NCBI RefSeq assembly: GCF_900111685.1
Contig: NZ_FOHX01000001.1
Span: forward strand, 558,001 to 622,000
Length of the DNA stretch: 64,000 nucleotides
DNA from: Nonomuraea wenchangensis
GTDB lineage: Bacteria > Actinomycetota > Actinomycetes > Streptosporangiales > Streptosporangiaceae
Direction: 5' to 3'
Below, one piece after another: positions 18,198 through 26,569 of the stretch; positions within the stretch are counted from its first letter, which is position 1, and every line of letters starts with the position of its first letter. A program made the translations under genes and the position numbers. The notes below the pieces were generated by a model, which saw nothing but the letters and a program-made list of their open reading frames with translations, did no database searches and was not told the origin of the DNA.

Positions 18198-19021
18198 TGG
18201 GCGCTCCCAGCCTGGTGTGTCGCGATGTACTGGTCGAACTCTTGCTGCGGGACGAGCTTGACGGAGAACAGCATGCGGCTGTGGTCGACACCGCACAGCT
18301 CGGCGCAGCGCCCGGCGAAGACGCCCGTCTTGTCCAGGGTCTTGACCTGGAACTTACGGCCCGGGTTGCCGTCGGGGATGCCGGGGATGATGTCACGCTT
18401 GAACAGGAACTCCGGCACCCAGAAGGAGTGGATGACGTCGTCCGTCGACAGGTCGAACTCGATCTCCTGGTTGACCGGGAGGACGAGCTGCGGGCCCTGG
18501 TGGTAGTCGTGCACCGGAGTGCCGGCGACCGGCTGCGTGGTCTTGCCGTTGTAGGTCGTCGTGAAGCGCCAGCTCCACTGATATGCCTCCACCTTGACCT
18601 TGACGGGCGCGTTGCCGCTCACCTTCGCCAGGGCCTCGCTGTCGCGGGCGGTGAAGAAGAAGAACACCGAGACCATGACCAGCGGGATCAAGGTGTAGAG
18701 CATCTCGATCGGCAGGTTGTAGCGCACCTGCGGAGGCAGGTCGGCCTTGGCCCGGCGCTTCCGGTGGAAGAAGGAGGCCCACAGAATCAGGACGATGACG
18801 ACGGCACCCGTGGCGAGCGCGGCGATCCAGGCCCCGTTCCACAGGGTCTGAACTATGCCGCCCTGCTCGGTGACGTGGTCGGGAAGCAAGCCACGAGACC
18901 AGTTGGCCTCGGGCACGTCATTAGCACACGCCGTAGCAGTGGCCAGCAGCAACGCCAGAGCGGCGGCGCGTGGCACCCTGCGCCGGGCCAACGAACGCCG
19001 CGTACGGCGAGTCGGACTCAC
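18194..19021 (-). CDS. ctaC: Cytochrome c oxidase subunit II
   Basis: 275 residues from GTG at 19021, chosen because it gives an Arg-rich N-terminus followed by a hydrophobic stretch and a lipobox-like ATAC with C32. Two membrane helices follow (about 55-80 and 100-122). The exterior cupredoxin domain carries the binuclear CuA site C239-A-E-L-C243 with H247 and M250. It accepts electrons from QcrC and passes them to CtaD. It heads the ctaCDF operon. About 150 bases separate it from the divergent cysteine desulfurase, and both promoters must lie there. Confidence 0.96.
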   Translation of the reverse strand: MSPTRRTRRSLARRRVPRAAALALLLATATACANDVPEANWSRGLLPDHVTEQGGIVQTLWNGAWIAALATGAVVIVLILWASFFHRKRRAKADLPPQVRYNLPIEMLYTLIPLVMVSVFFFFTARDSEALAKVSGNAPVKVKVEAYQWSWRFTTTYNGKTTQPVAGTPVHDYHQGPQLVLPVNQEIEFDLSTDDVIHSFWVPEFLFKRDIIPGIPDGNPGRKFQVKTLDKTGVFAGRCAELCGVDHSRMLFSVKLVPQQEFDQYIATHQAGSAQ

Positions 19022-19171
19022 GGATCGCCTACCCCACAGATGAAGCCCAAGGGTCTTTCCCTCGGGTGCTCGTATTTCCCATGCACAACTGAATGCAGAA
19101 CACATTAGCGTGCAGGTGGCCCGCCCCACCGCGCGACCCCTCAGTGGACCGCAAGTGGGACGATTGGTCTC

Positions 19172-20305
19172 GTGGCGTATTTCGACGCGGCCTCGAGCGA
19201 GCCGCTCCACCCGCAGGCGCGCGAGGCGCTGCTGGCGGCGATCGACGTCGGCTGGGCCGACCCCGCGAGACTGTACGGCCAGGCCCGCCGCGCGCACCTG
19301 CTGCTGGAGCAGGCCCGCACGGAGGTCGCCGAGGCGCTCGGCGCGCGCGCGGACGAGGTGTCGTTCACCGCGTCCGGCACGCAGGCCGTGCATCTCGGCG
19401 TCCTCGGCACCCTACACGGAAGGCGCAGGGCCGGACGCCACCTGGTGGTCTCGGCGGTCGAGCACTCCAGCGTGCTGCACGCGGCCCAGCTGCACGAACG
19501 CGACGGCGGCACGGTCGAGACCGTGGGCGTCGGCCTGACCGGCCGGGTCGATCCCGCCACGTTCGCCGCGGCGGTGGCCCGGCCGGACACCGCCCTGGCC
19601 TGCCTGCAGACGGCCAACCACGAGGTGGGCACGCTGCAGCCGGTCGCCGAGGCCGCCGCGGCCTGCCGCGAGCACGGCGTGCCCCTGCTGGTGGACGCCG
19701 CCCAGACGGCCGGTCGCGTGCCGGTCCCCGCGGGCTGGTCGGTGCTGACCGCCAGCGCGCACAAGTGGGGCGGCCCGGCCGGGGTGGGCGTCCTGGTGGT
19801 GCGCAAGGGCACCAGGTTCCGCTCGTTCCTGCCGGAGGACGAGCGGGAGCGGCGGCGGGTGCCGGGCTTCGAGAACGTCCCGGCGATCGTGGCCGCCGCG
19901 GCGGCGCTGCGCGCGACGGCCGCCGAGGCGGCCGAGGAGCAGGCGCGGCTGTCGGCGCTGGTGGACAGGATCAGGCGGACGGTGCCGGGGATCGTCCCGG
20001 ACGTGGAGGTGATCGGCGACCCGGTGGACCGGGCGCCGCACATCGTCACCTTCTCCTGCCTCTACGTCGACGGCGAGGCCCTGCTCACCGAGCTCGACCG
20101 GGCGGGCTTCGCCGTGTCGTCCGGGAGCTCGTGCACCGCTAGTACGCTTCGTCCATCGCACGTCCTCGAAGCGATGGGCGTGCTCACGCACGGCAATGTC
20201 CGGGTGTCACTGCCCAGGGGCGCTTCGGCGGCCGAGGTCGACAGGTTCCTCGGCGTGCTGCCCGAGCTGGTGCGCCGCATCCGCCAGGACGCAGGAGTCA
20301 CATGA
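19172..20305 (+). CDS. Cysteine desulfurase family PLP enzyme
   Basis: 377 residues of a class-V aminotransferase fold. The PLP lysine is K198 (SAHKWGG) and the catalytic cysteine is C321 in SSGSSCTAST, the layout of group-I NifS/IscS enzymes. It removes sulfur from cysteine to give a persulfide. It overlaps the next gene, a TusA-like sulfur carrier, as ATGA, so the persulfide probably passes to that protein. Fe-S genes (erpA, nadA) are nearby. It is shorter than IscS and is likely a specialised desulfurase, not the main Suf enzyme. GTG start at 19172. Confidence 0.9.
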   Translation: MAYFDAASSEPLHPQAREALLAAIDVGWADPARLYGQARRAHLLLEQARTEVAEALGARADEVSFTASGTQAVHLGVLGTLHGRRRAGRHLVVSAVEHSSVLHAAQLHERDGGTVETVGVGLTGRVDPATFAAAVARPDTALACLQTANHEVGTLQPVAEAAAACREHGVPLLVDAAQTAGRVPVPAGWSVLTASAHKWGGPAGVGVLVVRKGTRFRSFLPEDERERRRVPGFENVPAIVAAAAALRATAAEAAEEQARLSALVDRIRRTVPGIVPDVEVIGDPVDRAPHIVTFSCLYVDGEALLTELDRAGFAVSSGSSCTASTLRPSHVLEAMGVLTHGNVRVSLPRGASAAEVDRFLGVLPELVRRIRQDAGVT

Positions 20306-20547
20306 CCGAGGTCACGCAGCCGGCTTTGACGATCGACGCGCTCGGCAAGAAGTGCCCGATCCCGATCATCATGCTCGCCGAGCAGATCAACGCCGTGCCG
20401 CTGAACGCGGTGGTCGCGGTGCTGGCCGACGATCCGGCGGCCTACAACGACGTGCCGGCCTGGTGCCGGCTGAAGTCGCACCGCCATGTCGGCTCGTACG
20501 AGCTGCCGGGGGGCGGCTGGGCGATACACGTGAGGCGTAATTACTGA
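20302..20547 (+). CDS. TusA-family sulfur carrier
   Basis: 81 residues with the family signature LGKKCPIPII; C18 is the sulfur-accepting cysteine in the CPxP motif. The fold is a small alpha/beta sandwich. It is translationally coupled to the cysteine desulfurase by a 4-base overlap, a pairing that suggests direct persulfide transfer. The downstream acceptor (tRNA thiolation, molybdenum cofactor or another pathway) cannot be told from the sequence. The second half is less conserved than in E. coli TusA and has an extra cysteine (PAWCRLK). Confidence 0.9.
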   Translation: MTEVTQPALTIDALGKKCPIPIIMLAEQINAVPLNAVVAVLADDPAAYNDVPAWCRLKSHRHVGSYELPGGGWAIHVRRNY

Positions 20548-20609
20548 TTCATCCAGTTTGTCTGGGTAGGGGCTCCTCGTACGCGAAACGACCAGACCGG
20601 GGGTGAGCC

Positions 20610-21038
20610 ATGACCAGCGGACACGAGACCGCCCGCGACGTGATGAGCACCGGAGCCGAGTGCATCGGCGCGCACGAGACGCTCGACCGGGCCGCGCAGA
20701 TGATGCGCTCCCACGGCGTGGGTGCGCTGCCGGTGTGCGGGCCCGACGAGCGGGTGACGGGCATCATCACCGACCGCGACATCGTGGTGAAGTGCGTGGC
20801 GGCGGGCCACGACCCGTCGCAGGTGACGGCCGGCGAGCTGGCGACGGGCCTGGTGTGGGTGAGCGCGGACACCAGCGTCGAGGAGGCGCTGGCGCGCATG
20901 GAGGAGCACCGCATCAAGCGCCTGCCGGTGATGGACGGCGACCGGATCGTCGGCATGATCAGCGAGGCCGACCTGGCCAAGCACCTGCCGGACGACCAGC
21001 TCGCCGAGTTCGTGCACCGGGTGTACGGCGGCGGCTGA
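20610..21038 (+). CDS. CBS-domain protein
   Basis: 142 residues made of two CBS motifs forming one Bateman module: the first about 8-65 (VMSTGAECIGAHETLDRA ... GIITDRDIVV), the second about 75-132 (DTSVEEALARMEEHRIKRLPVMDGDRIVGMISEADL). Such proteins usually bind adenine nucleotides and act as energy sensors. Ligand and partner are unknown. A well-formed GGGGGTGAGCC ribosome-binding region precedes the start. A strong terminator follows, so it ends this transcription unit. Confidence 0.92.
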   Translation: MTSGHETARDVMSTGAECIGAHETLDRAAQMMRSHGVGALPVCGPDERVTGIITDRDIVVKCVAAGHDPSQVTAGELATGLVWVSADTSVEEALARMEEHRIKRLPVMDGDRIVGMISEADLAKHLPDDQLAEFVHRVYGGG

Positions 21039-21051
21039 GAAGGCGCGCGTG

Positions 21052-21080
21052 ACGCCCCCGCCTCAGGGCGGGGGCGTTTC
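21052..21080 (+). terminator. Rho-independent terminator after CBS gene
   Basis: Perfect 11-bp arms ACGCCCCCGCC (21052-21062) and GGCGGGGGCGT (21067-21077) with a TCAG loop are followed by TTCT. It lies 13 bases after the stop, between convergent genes. Confidence 0.85.
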
Positions 21081-21101
21081 TCGTTCTCTGATCAGGCGCG
21101 G

Positions 21102-22088
21102 CTACGGGTGGTGGCAGCGGACGTGCGCGCCGACCTCGGCCGCGGCGTCCGCGCCGTAGGCGGCGGCGAAGCGCTCCAGGAAGACCGTCTGGCCGAGCTC
21201 GTACTCCTGGCCGCCCACCCGCTCCAGCACGTGCGTGGCTGTGAGGTTGCCCACCTGGCCGCAGCGCTCCAGCGACAGCCCCCAGGCCAGCGCGGACAGG
21301 AAGCCGGCGCGGAAGGCGTCGCCGACGCCCGTGGGGTCGGCCTTGCCGCGCTCGGGCGAGGGCGCGACCTGGATGGAGGGCTCGCCGGCGCGGTCGATGA
21401 CGGCGCCCTTGGGGCCGAGCGTGGTGATCCGCACGCCGACCCTGGCCAGGATCTCCTCGTCGGACCAGCCGGTCTTCTGCTCGATCAGGCCCTTCTCGTA
21501 GTCGTTGGAGAACAGGTAGGCCGCGCCGTCGACGAGCTTGCGGATCTGGTCGTCCTCCATGCGGGCGAGCTGCTGGGAGATGTCGGCCGCGAACGGGATG
21601 CCGCGCTGGCGGCACTCCTCGGTGTGCCGCAGCATCGCGTCGGGGTCGTTGGGGCTGATGAGCACGAGGTCGAGCCCCCCGAGGCGGTCGGCTACCGGCT
21701 TGAGCTCGATGAGCCGCGCCTCGGCCATCGCCCCGGTGTAGAAGGAGGCGATCTGGTTGTGGTGCTCGTCGGTGGTGCACAGGAAGCGCGCCGTGTGCTG
21801 GGTCTCGGAGACGTGCACCGAGTCGCAGTCGACCCCGTGGCGCTCCAGCCAGGACCGGTAGTCGGCGAAGTCGTTGCCGACGGCTCCCACCAGGACGGGC
21901 CGCAGGCCGAGGCAGCCCATGCCGAAGGCGATGTTCGCGGCGCAGCCGCCGCGCCGGATCTGCAGATCGTCGACCAGGAACGACAATGACACCCGGTCGA
22001 GCTGTTCGGCGATGAGCTGCTCGCCGAAACTGCCGGGGAACGTCATCAGATGGTCGGTCGCGATGGAGCCGGTTACGGCGATGCGCAC
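21102..22088 (-). CDS. PfkB-family carbohydrate/nucleoside kinase
   Basis: 328 residues from GTG at 22088 (start VRIAVTGSIATDHL). The ribokinase fold shows the N-terminal substrate motif GGCAANIAFG near 49-58 and the C-terminal catalytic motif DPTGVGDAFRAGF with the base aspartate. The conserved THVLE segment near the C-terminus also fits. Similar actinobacterial proteins beside erpA and nadA are annotated as carbohydrate kinase or adenosine kinase, and the mycobacterial adenosine kinase belongs to this branch; I lean towards a nucleoside substrate without proof. A terminator-separated erpA lies upstream on the same strand. Confidence 0.88.
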   Translation of the reverse strand: MRIAVTGSIATDHLMTFPGSFGEQLIAEQLDRVSLSFLVDDLQIRRGGCAANIAFGMGCLGLRPVLVGAVGNDFADYRSWLERHGVDCDSVHVSETQHTARFLCTTDEHHNQIASFYTGAMAEARLIELKPVADRLGGLDLVLISPNDPDAMLRHTEECRQRGIPFAADISQQLARMEDDQIRKLVDGAAYLFSNDYEKGLIEQKTGWSDEEILARVGVRITTLGPKGAVIDRAGEPSIQVAPSPERGKADPTGVGDAFRAGFLSALAWGLSLERCGQVGNLTATHVLERVGGQEYELGQTVFLERFAAAYGADAAAEVGAHVRCHHP

Positions 22089-22137
22089 GGGATTCTTCTT
22101 CCTCGTTGTCAGCAGGCCAATGAGCCCCACGAGAATA

Positions 22138-22179
22138 CGCCAGGGTCCCGCACGCACAAAGGCGAGCGGGACCCTGGCG
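22138..22179 (-). terminator. Hairpin terminator after erpA
   Basis: Perfect 14-bp arms (22138-22151 and 22166-22179) with a 14-base loop lie 8 bases beyond the erpA stop on the minus strand. A U-tract is absent. It isolates erpA from the PfkB kinase gene. Confidence 0.8.
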
Positions 22180-22186
22180 GCGCCGG

Positions 22187-22540
22187 CTAGTTGAACGAGT
22201 CGCCGCAGGCGCAGGAGCCGGTGGCGTTGGGGTTGTCGATGGTGAACCCCTGCTTCTCGATCGTGTCGACGAAGTCGATGGAGGCGCCCATGAGGTAAGG
22301 AGCGCTCATCCGGTCGGTGACCACGTTGACGCCGCCGAACTCCGTCACGACGTCGCCGTCCATGGACCGATCGTCGAAGAAGAGCTGGTAGCGCAGGCCG
22401 GAGCAACCACCCGGCTGCACCGCGACCCGAAGCTGCAGCCCCTCCTCGCCCTGCTGCTCAAGCAGGCTCTTGACCTTCGCGGCGGCCGCGTCGGTCAGGA
22501 TCAGGCCCTGCGTCGTGGTCTCGCTGCTCTCAACCGTCAT
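22187..22540 (-). CDS. erpA: Iron-sulfur cluster insertion protein (HesB/IscA family)
   Basis: 117 residues, an A-type carrier. The three conserved cysteines are C46 (GGCSG), C110 and C112 (CACG) near the C-terminus. It binds an Fe-S cluster and delivers it to client apoproteins, plausibly including the adjacent NadA, the Rieske subunit and LipA, all encoded here. AGGGAG lies 8 bases before the start. It is divergent from nadA across about 175 bases. Confidence 0.93.
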   Translation of the reverse strand: MTVESSETTTQGLILTDAAAAKVKSLLEQQGEEGLQLRVAVQPGGCSGLRYQLFFDDRSMDGDVVTEFGGVNVVTDRMSAPYLMGASIDFVDTIEKQGFTIDNPNATGSCACGDSFN

Positions 22541-22673
22541 CTCGCTGACTCCCTAACTGGGGCTGTCTGTTCTCGACGTCCTACTAATGACGCTACCAAC
22601 ACCGGGGCCATGCCACACATTCCCGGGCCCCTGCCTCGGGGAACAACCGGCTTCCCCCGTGTGTCATAGTGAG

Positions 22674-22692
22674 TATCGTCTTTCTGACGATA
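22674..22692. promoter_or_regulatory. Perfect inverted repeat upstream of nadA
   Basis: TATCGTC (22674-22680) and GACGATA (22686-22692) flank TTTCT, 24 bases before the nadA start. Position and symmetry suggest a repressor operator over the promoter. NAD-biosynthesis genes are often controlled by NrtR-type or similar repressors, so such a regulator is one candidate; I cannot match the site to a known consensus. Confidence 0.6.
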
Positions 22693-22715
22693 AGCCTCAT
22701 GAGGGGAGTGTGGCC

Positions 22716-23867
22716 ATGGCCACCGAGACTGGGCTTCCGCTCTTCGTGCTCGGCCGGGGCGCCGATCCGCACAGCGAGCAGGGCGTCGACTGCCCCGGCG
22801 AGCTGCCCCCCGCCTCGGACCCGGGGCTGGTGGAGCGCGCCCGCAAGGCCAAGGAGACGCTGGGCGACCGGCTGTTCGTGCTCGGCCACCATTACCAGCG
22901 TGACGAGGTCATCCAGTTCGCCGACGTGACGGGCGACTCCTTCAAGCTCGCCCGGCAGGCGGCGGCGCGGCCGGAGGCGGAGTACATCGTCTTCTGCGGC
23001 GTGCACTTCATGGCCGAGTCGGCCGACATCCTCACCGGCGACGCCCAGAAGGTCGTCCTGCCCGACCTGGCGGCCGGCTGCTCGATGGCCGACATGGCCA
23101 CCTTCGACCAGGTCGAGGAGTGCTGGGAGGCGCTGGAGGACGCCGGTCTGTCCGAGCGGGTGGTGCCGGTCACGTACATGAACTCCAGCGCCGACATCAA
23201 GGCCTTCTGCGGCCGCAACGGCGGCGTCGTCTGCACCTCCTCGAACGCCCGCCGGGCCCTCGACTGGGCCTTCGAGCGGGGCGAGAAGGTGCTGTTCCTG
23301 CCCGACCAGCACCTCGGGCGCAACACGGCGGTGCTGGAGATGGGCATGACGCTCGACGACTGCGTGGTGTGGAACCCGCACCGGCCGAACGGCGGTCTCA
23401 CCCAGGAGCAGCTCGACCGGGCCAGGATGATCCTCTGGCGCGGCCACTGCTCCGTGCACGGCCGCTTCACGGCCGAGTCGGTGGACGACGTACGGGCCCG
23501 CATCCCCGGCGTGAACGTCCTGGTGCACCCCGAGTGCCGGCACGAGGTCGTGCTCAAGGCCGACCAGGTCGGCTCGACCGAGTACATCATCAAGGCGCTG
23601 GAGGCCGCCCCCGCCGGGTCGAGCTGGGCCGTCGGCACCGAGCTCAACCTGGTCAAGCGGCTGGCGGGGATGTTCCCCGACAAGAACGTCTCGTTCCTGG
23701 ACCGTACGGTCTGCTACTGCTCGACCATGAACCGGATCGACCTGCCCCACCTGGTGTGGGCGCTGGAGTCGCTGACGCTGGGCGAGGTCGTCAACCAGAT
23801 CACGGTCGACCCGGACACCGCCCACTGGGCGCGGGTCGCCCTGGACCGGATGCTCGCCCTGCCGTAG
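22716..23867 (+). CDS. nadA: Quinolinate synthase A
   Basis: 383 residues. It condenses iminoaspartate with dihydroxyacetone phosphate to quinolinate in de novo NAD synthesis and uses a [4Fe-4S] cluster. Cluster cysteines are C122 (GCSMADM), C274 (HPEC) and C333/C335 (CYCSTMN). The substrate motif GHHYQRDEV lies near 57-65. The ATG at 22716 is chosen because GAGGGGAG lies 7 bases before it; a GTG at 22710 is too close to that site. nadB and nadC are not in the window, so nadA stands alone next to erpA, which may supply its cluster. Confidence 0.96.
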   Translation: MATETGLPLFVLGRGADPHSEQGVDCPGELPPASDPGLVERARKAKETLGDRLFVLGHHYQRDEVIQFADVTGDSFKLARQAAARPEAEYIVFCGVHFMAESADILTGDAQKVVLPDLAAGCSMADMATFDQVEECWEALEDAGLSERVVPVTYMNSSADIKAFCGRNGGVVCTSSNARRALDWAFERGEKVLFLPDQHLGRNTAVLEMGMTLDDCVVWNPHRPNGGLTQEQLDRARMILWRGHCSVHGRFTAESVDDVRARIPGVNVLVHPECRHEVVLKADQVGSTEYIIKALEAAPAGSSWAVGTELNLVKRLAGMFPDKNVSFLDRTVCYCSTMNRIDLPHLVWALESLTLGEVVNQITVDPDTAHWARVALDRMLALP

Positions 23868-23897
23868 GCCGCGCGTCCCTGCCGATAACCGGGCGGG

Positions 23898-24536
23898 TCA
23901 CTGGGCGAAGTCGTAGCCGACCCTGATCGTCACCGCGAGGCTCTGGCGGCCGGGGCCGAGCGAGGACCGGTCCTCGGCGGCGCCCGCGGCGGCGAGCGCC
24001 AGCGGCTGCGGGCCGCCCCTGACCTCCTCGGCGACCGACACCACCCGGCCGAGCGGGCGGCCGGCCAGCTCGGCGTACCTGGCGGCCTTGGCGGCGGCGT
24101 CGCGGAAGGCCCGCGTCCGCGCCTCGGCGAGGGCGGCGGCCGGGTCCGACAGCTCGAACGACACCCCGTTCAGCCGGGCCTCCTCGCCGATCCCGGCCAC
24201 CGTGTCGATCACCCGGTCGGCCCGCGCCAGGTCGCGCACCACGACCTCGACGCCCTGCGCCGCGCGGTAGGCCGACACCTTGGGGTAGGACTCGTACTCG
24301 GGGCCGAGCGACAGCTCGACGGTGCGTACGTCCTCGTCCGCGACGCCCTCCTCGCGCAGCGCCCCGGCCAGGCGGGCGGCGGCGGCGCGGGCCGCGGTGA
24401 ACGCCTCCGCCGCCGACTGCCTGCGGGCCTCCACGCCCGCGTACAGGCGCAGGACGTCCGGCGCGGCCAGGACCGCGCCCTCCCCGACGACGGTGATGTC
24501 CACGATGGTGTCCTCCCGGGACTCCGGCACGGCCAC
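23898..24536 (-). CDS. SIMPL (DUF541) domain protein
   Basis: 212 residues, nearly all one SIMPL/DUF541 domain: ITVVGEGAVLAAPDVLRLYAGVE at the start, SAYRAAQGVEVVVRDL in the middle and the C-terminal VTIRVGYDFAQ. Most family members have a signal peptide and are periplasmic or membrane-bound; none is visible here, so it is probably cytosolic. The family's biochemical role is unclear. A later GTG at 24503 would trim 11 residues. It lies downstream of the DUF998 fusion gene on the same strand, with a small hairpin near 24551-24569 between them. Confidence 0.85.
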   Translation of the reverse strand: MAVPESREDTIVDITVVGEGAVLAAPDVLRLYAGVEARRQSAAEAFTAARAAAARLAGALREEGVADEDVRTVELSLGPEYESYPKVSAYRAAQGVEVVVRDLARADRVIDTVAGIGEEARLNGVSFELSDPAAALAEARTRAFRDAAAKAARYAELAGRPLGRVVSVAEEVRGGPQPLALAAAGAAEDRSSLGPGRQSLAVTIRVGYDFAQ

Positions 24537-24615
24537 GACGGGCTCGGCGCGGCACCCGGCTCGGGTGCCCCTCCGGGCGGCCGGCCAAACCCCGCCGTCA
24601 TCATCGCGCGCCGCC

Positions 24616-25977
24616 TCACCCCGTGGCCAGGACCGCGTCCACGATCATCCAGGGGTCGCGGAGCTGGAGGCGGCGGCGGGCGTGCGGCGCGCGGACCAGC
24701 CGGCCGCCCAGCTCGGCGGCCAGCCGCCCGGCGCACCCGTCGTCGCGGCCCGCGGCGAGCACGGTCACCGGCACCTCGGGCAGCGGCTTGTCCTCGCGCA
24801 GGCGGCGCAGGTCGGCGGCCATGCCGCGGCGGGCCAGCCACTCCCCCACCACCGCGACGGGCACCTTGCCCATGCGGTAGACGTCGTACGGGTCCGGCAT
24901 CCCGGCCAGCCGCCGGTGCGCGGCCGGGCCGGTCAGGCGGGCCAGCGCCGCCGCGCCCCACGTCACGCCGAGCGCGGGCAGGCATCGGCCGAGCGCGCGC
25001 GCGGCCGCGGGCGGCTGCCGCCGGTCCGGGCAGGCCGGCTCGACGAGCACGAGCGCGGCCACGCACAGCGGATGCAGCCGCGCGAACGCCTCCGCGTGCC
25101 AGCACGCCACCCCCTGGGCGACGACGGTGACCCGTTCGGGATGCGCGGGCGCGAGCGCGGCCAGGCGGGCGGCCTCGGCGTACAGGCTGGGCGGGGCCGG
25201 CGAGCGCGGGCTCAGCCCGAGCCCCGGCCGGTCGAAGCGGATGACCCGGCGGGCGCCGGCCAGCCCGCGCGCCACCGCGTCCCAGTGGAACCAGGCACCT
25301 CCCTGGCCTCCGGTGAGGAGCACCGCGGGCCCGTCGCCCTCCTCGACGACGTGCGGGGGTCCGTGCGCGGTGACCGGCCAGTCGGCGACGAGCAGGCGCA
25401 GTGCCACGTACACCAGCCAGACGGCGACGAGCGTGAGCAGGGCGCGGTCGGCGAGGCCCGCGCCGCGCCCCGCGGCCAGCGCGGCGCCGACCAGCGCCGT
25501 GGCGGTGACCGCCAGGGCGGTCATCACCCAGGCCGTACGGGCCCGCCACCGCGCCGCGAGCAACGCCATGGCGGCCAGCGCCGACGCCGTGCACAGCGCA
25601 CCGGCGGCCAGGTGCGCGAGCCGGCTCGGCGGCGGCCAGGTGGCGCCGCAGCCGGGGTTGCTGAGCACCGCGCAGTCCAGCGGCAGCGCCGCCCCCACCG
25701 CCACGAGCAGCCCGTACGCGGCCAGCGCCGCCCACCCGGGCCCCTCCCCCGCCACGCGCGGCACCAGCGCCACGCCGAGCAGGCAGGCCAGCCCGGCGAG
25801 CGCGTCGCTCACCCGGAACAGGTGCGTCCACGGCTGGTCACGGGCGGCGAGCTCGCTGACGTAGCCGTTGGCACGGTCCACCGCCGGCGTCGTGAACTGG
25901 CCGGTGATCCAGGCGCTGCCCAGCACGGCCGCCACGATGAACGCCGTGGCCGCGAGCACGTACAATCGTCGCTCCAC
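24616..25977 (-). CDS. DUF998 membrane domain fused to a nucleophile-less alpha/beta-hydrolase-like domain
   Basis: 453 residues. Residues 1-200 hold six hydrophobic helices resembling DUF998 membrane proteins (AWITGQFTTPAVD; VSELAARDQPWTHLFRVSDALAGL). Residues about 207-450 look like an alpha/beta hydrolase with VLLTGGQGGAWFHWD, IRFDRPGLGLSPRS and a nucleophile-elbow region. The expected G-x-S-x-G is AQGVA, so the serine is missing, although a C-terminal histidine (RAPHARR) remains. It is probably not a serine hydrolase. GTG start, 25 bases after pspAB, so it may share the psp transcript. The function is unknown; a membrane-associated binding or sensing role is speculation. Confidence 0.75.
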   Translation of the reverse strand: MERRLYVLAATAFIVAAVLGSAWITGQFTTPAVDRANGYVSELAARDQPWTHLFRVSDALAGLACLLGVALVPRVAGEGPGWAALAAYGLLVAVGAALPLDCAVLSNPGCGATWPPPSRLAHLAAGALCTASALAAMALLAARWRARTAWVMTALAVTATALVGAALAAGRGAGLADRALLTLVAVWLVYVALRLLVADWPVTAHGPPHVVEEGDGPAVLLTGGQGGAWFHWDAVARGLAGARRVIRFDRPGLGLSPRSPAPPSLYAEAARLAALAPAHPERVTVVAQGVACWHAEAFARLHPLCVAALVLVEPACPDRRQPPAAARALGRCLPALGVTWGAAALARLTGPAAHRRLAGMPDPYDVYRMGKVPVAVVGEWLARRGMAADLRRLREDKPLPEVPVTVLAAGRDDGCAGRLAAELGGRLVRAPHARRRLQLRDPWMIVDAVLATG

Positions 25978-26002
25978 GTGACGATTAGACCACTAAGGGT
26001 CA

Positions 26003-26569
26003 TTACACCCCTGGAGCACCCCATACCGGGAACCATCTACCGAGATCGGACTCAAGGGGCAACTCGCCGTCCAGCACCCCTCTCACCTGGAGTTCGAGCG
26101 CGTTGTCGCGCTTCTGGCCGGGCAGCGGCGCGAACGGATAGAACGTTCCGCGCTTGTAGAGGTAGACCACGGCGAGCCGGCGCCCCTCGGGATCGGCGAA
26201 GGACACCAGCGAGCACAGCAGCGACGAGCCGAACCCGGCGTCCTCCAGCGAGGAGTTGACCGCGTGCAACTCGGTGACCAGGTCGGCGACCGCCTCCGGC
26301 GGCCGGTTGACCAGCAGCCACGTGTAGCCGTAACCGTCGTCGCTCTGCACCACGCGCTCGCCGAGCAGCGCCTTGACGTCACGTTCGAGCGTGGCGAAGG
26401 CGCCGCCCTCGGCGGCACGGAACGCCACCGAGCCGAGGCCCGTGGGCGCGAGGCCCGTCGCCGCCTGGAGCGTCACCGCCGCGGACGGCAGCGCGAACAA
26501 CGCGTCGAGGTCGGGTTTGGCCGGCTTCGACCGGCCGAGCAGCGCATCGAGCCAGCCCATGTGGCTCAA
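26003..26569 (-). CDS. pspAB: PspA-associated protein PspAB
   Basis: 188 residues with no signal or membrane segment. The start MGWLDALLGRSKPAKPDLDALFALPSAA and the region TWLLVNRPPEAVADLVTELHAVNSSLEDAGFGSSLL fit the actinobacterial PspAB family. It overlaps the htpX stop as ATGA and ends the four-gene phage-shock operon. The molecular role is unknown; conserved linkage to pspA and htpX points to envelope-stress response. Confidence 0.88.
   Translation of the reverse strand: MSHMGWLDALLGRSKPAKPDLDALFALPSAAVTLQAATGLAPTGLGSVAFRAAEGGAFATLERDVKALLGERVVQSDDGYGYTWLLVNRPPEAVADLVTELHAVNSSLEDAGFGSSLLCSLVSFADPEGRRLAVVYLYKRGTFYPFAPLPGQKRDNALELQVRGVLDGELPLESDLGRWFPVWGAPGV

Noticed and set aside
20302-20547. 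Regarding the TusA-like protein as the main tRNA-thiolation TusA
   Set aside because: Actinobacteria lack the standard TusBCDE relay, and only the CPxP start is well conserved, so no specific pathway was assigned.
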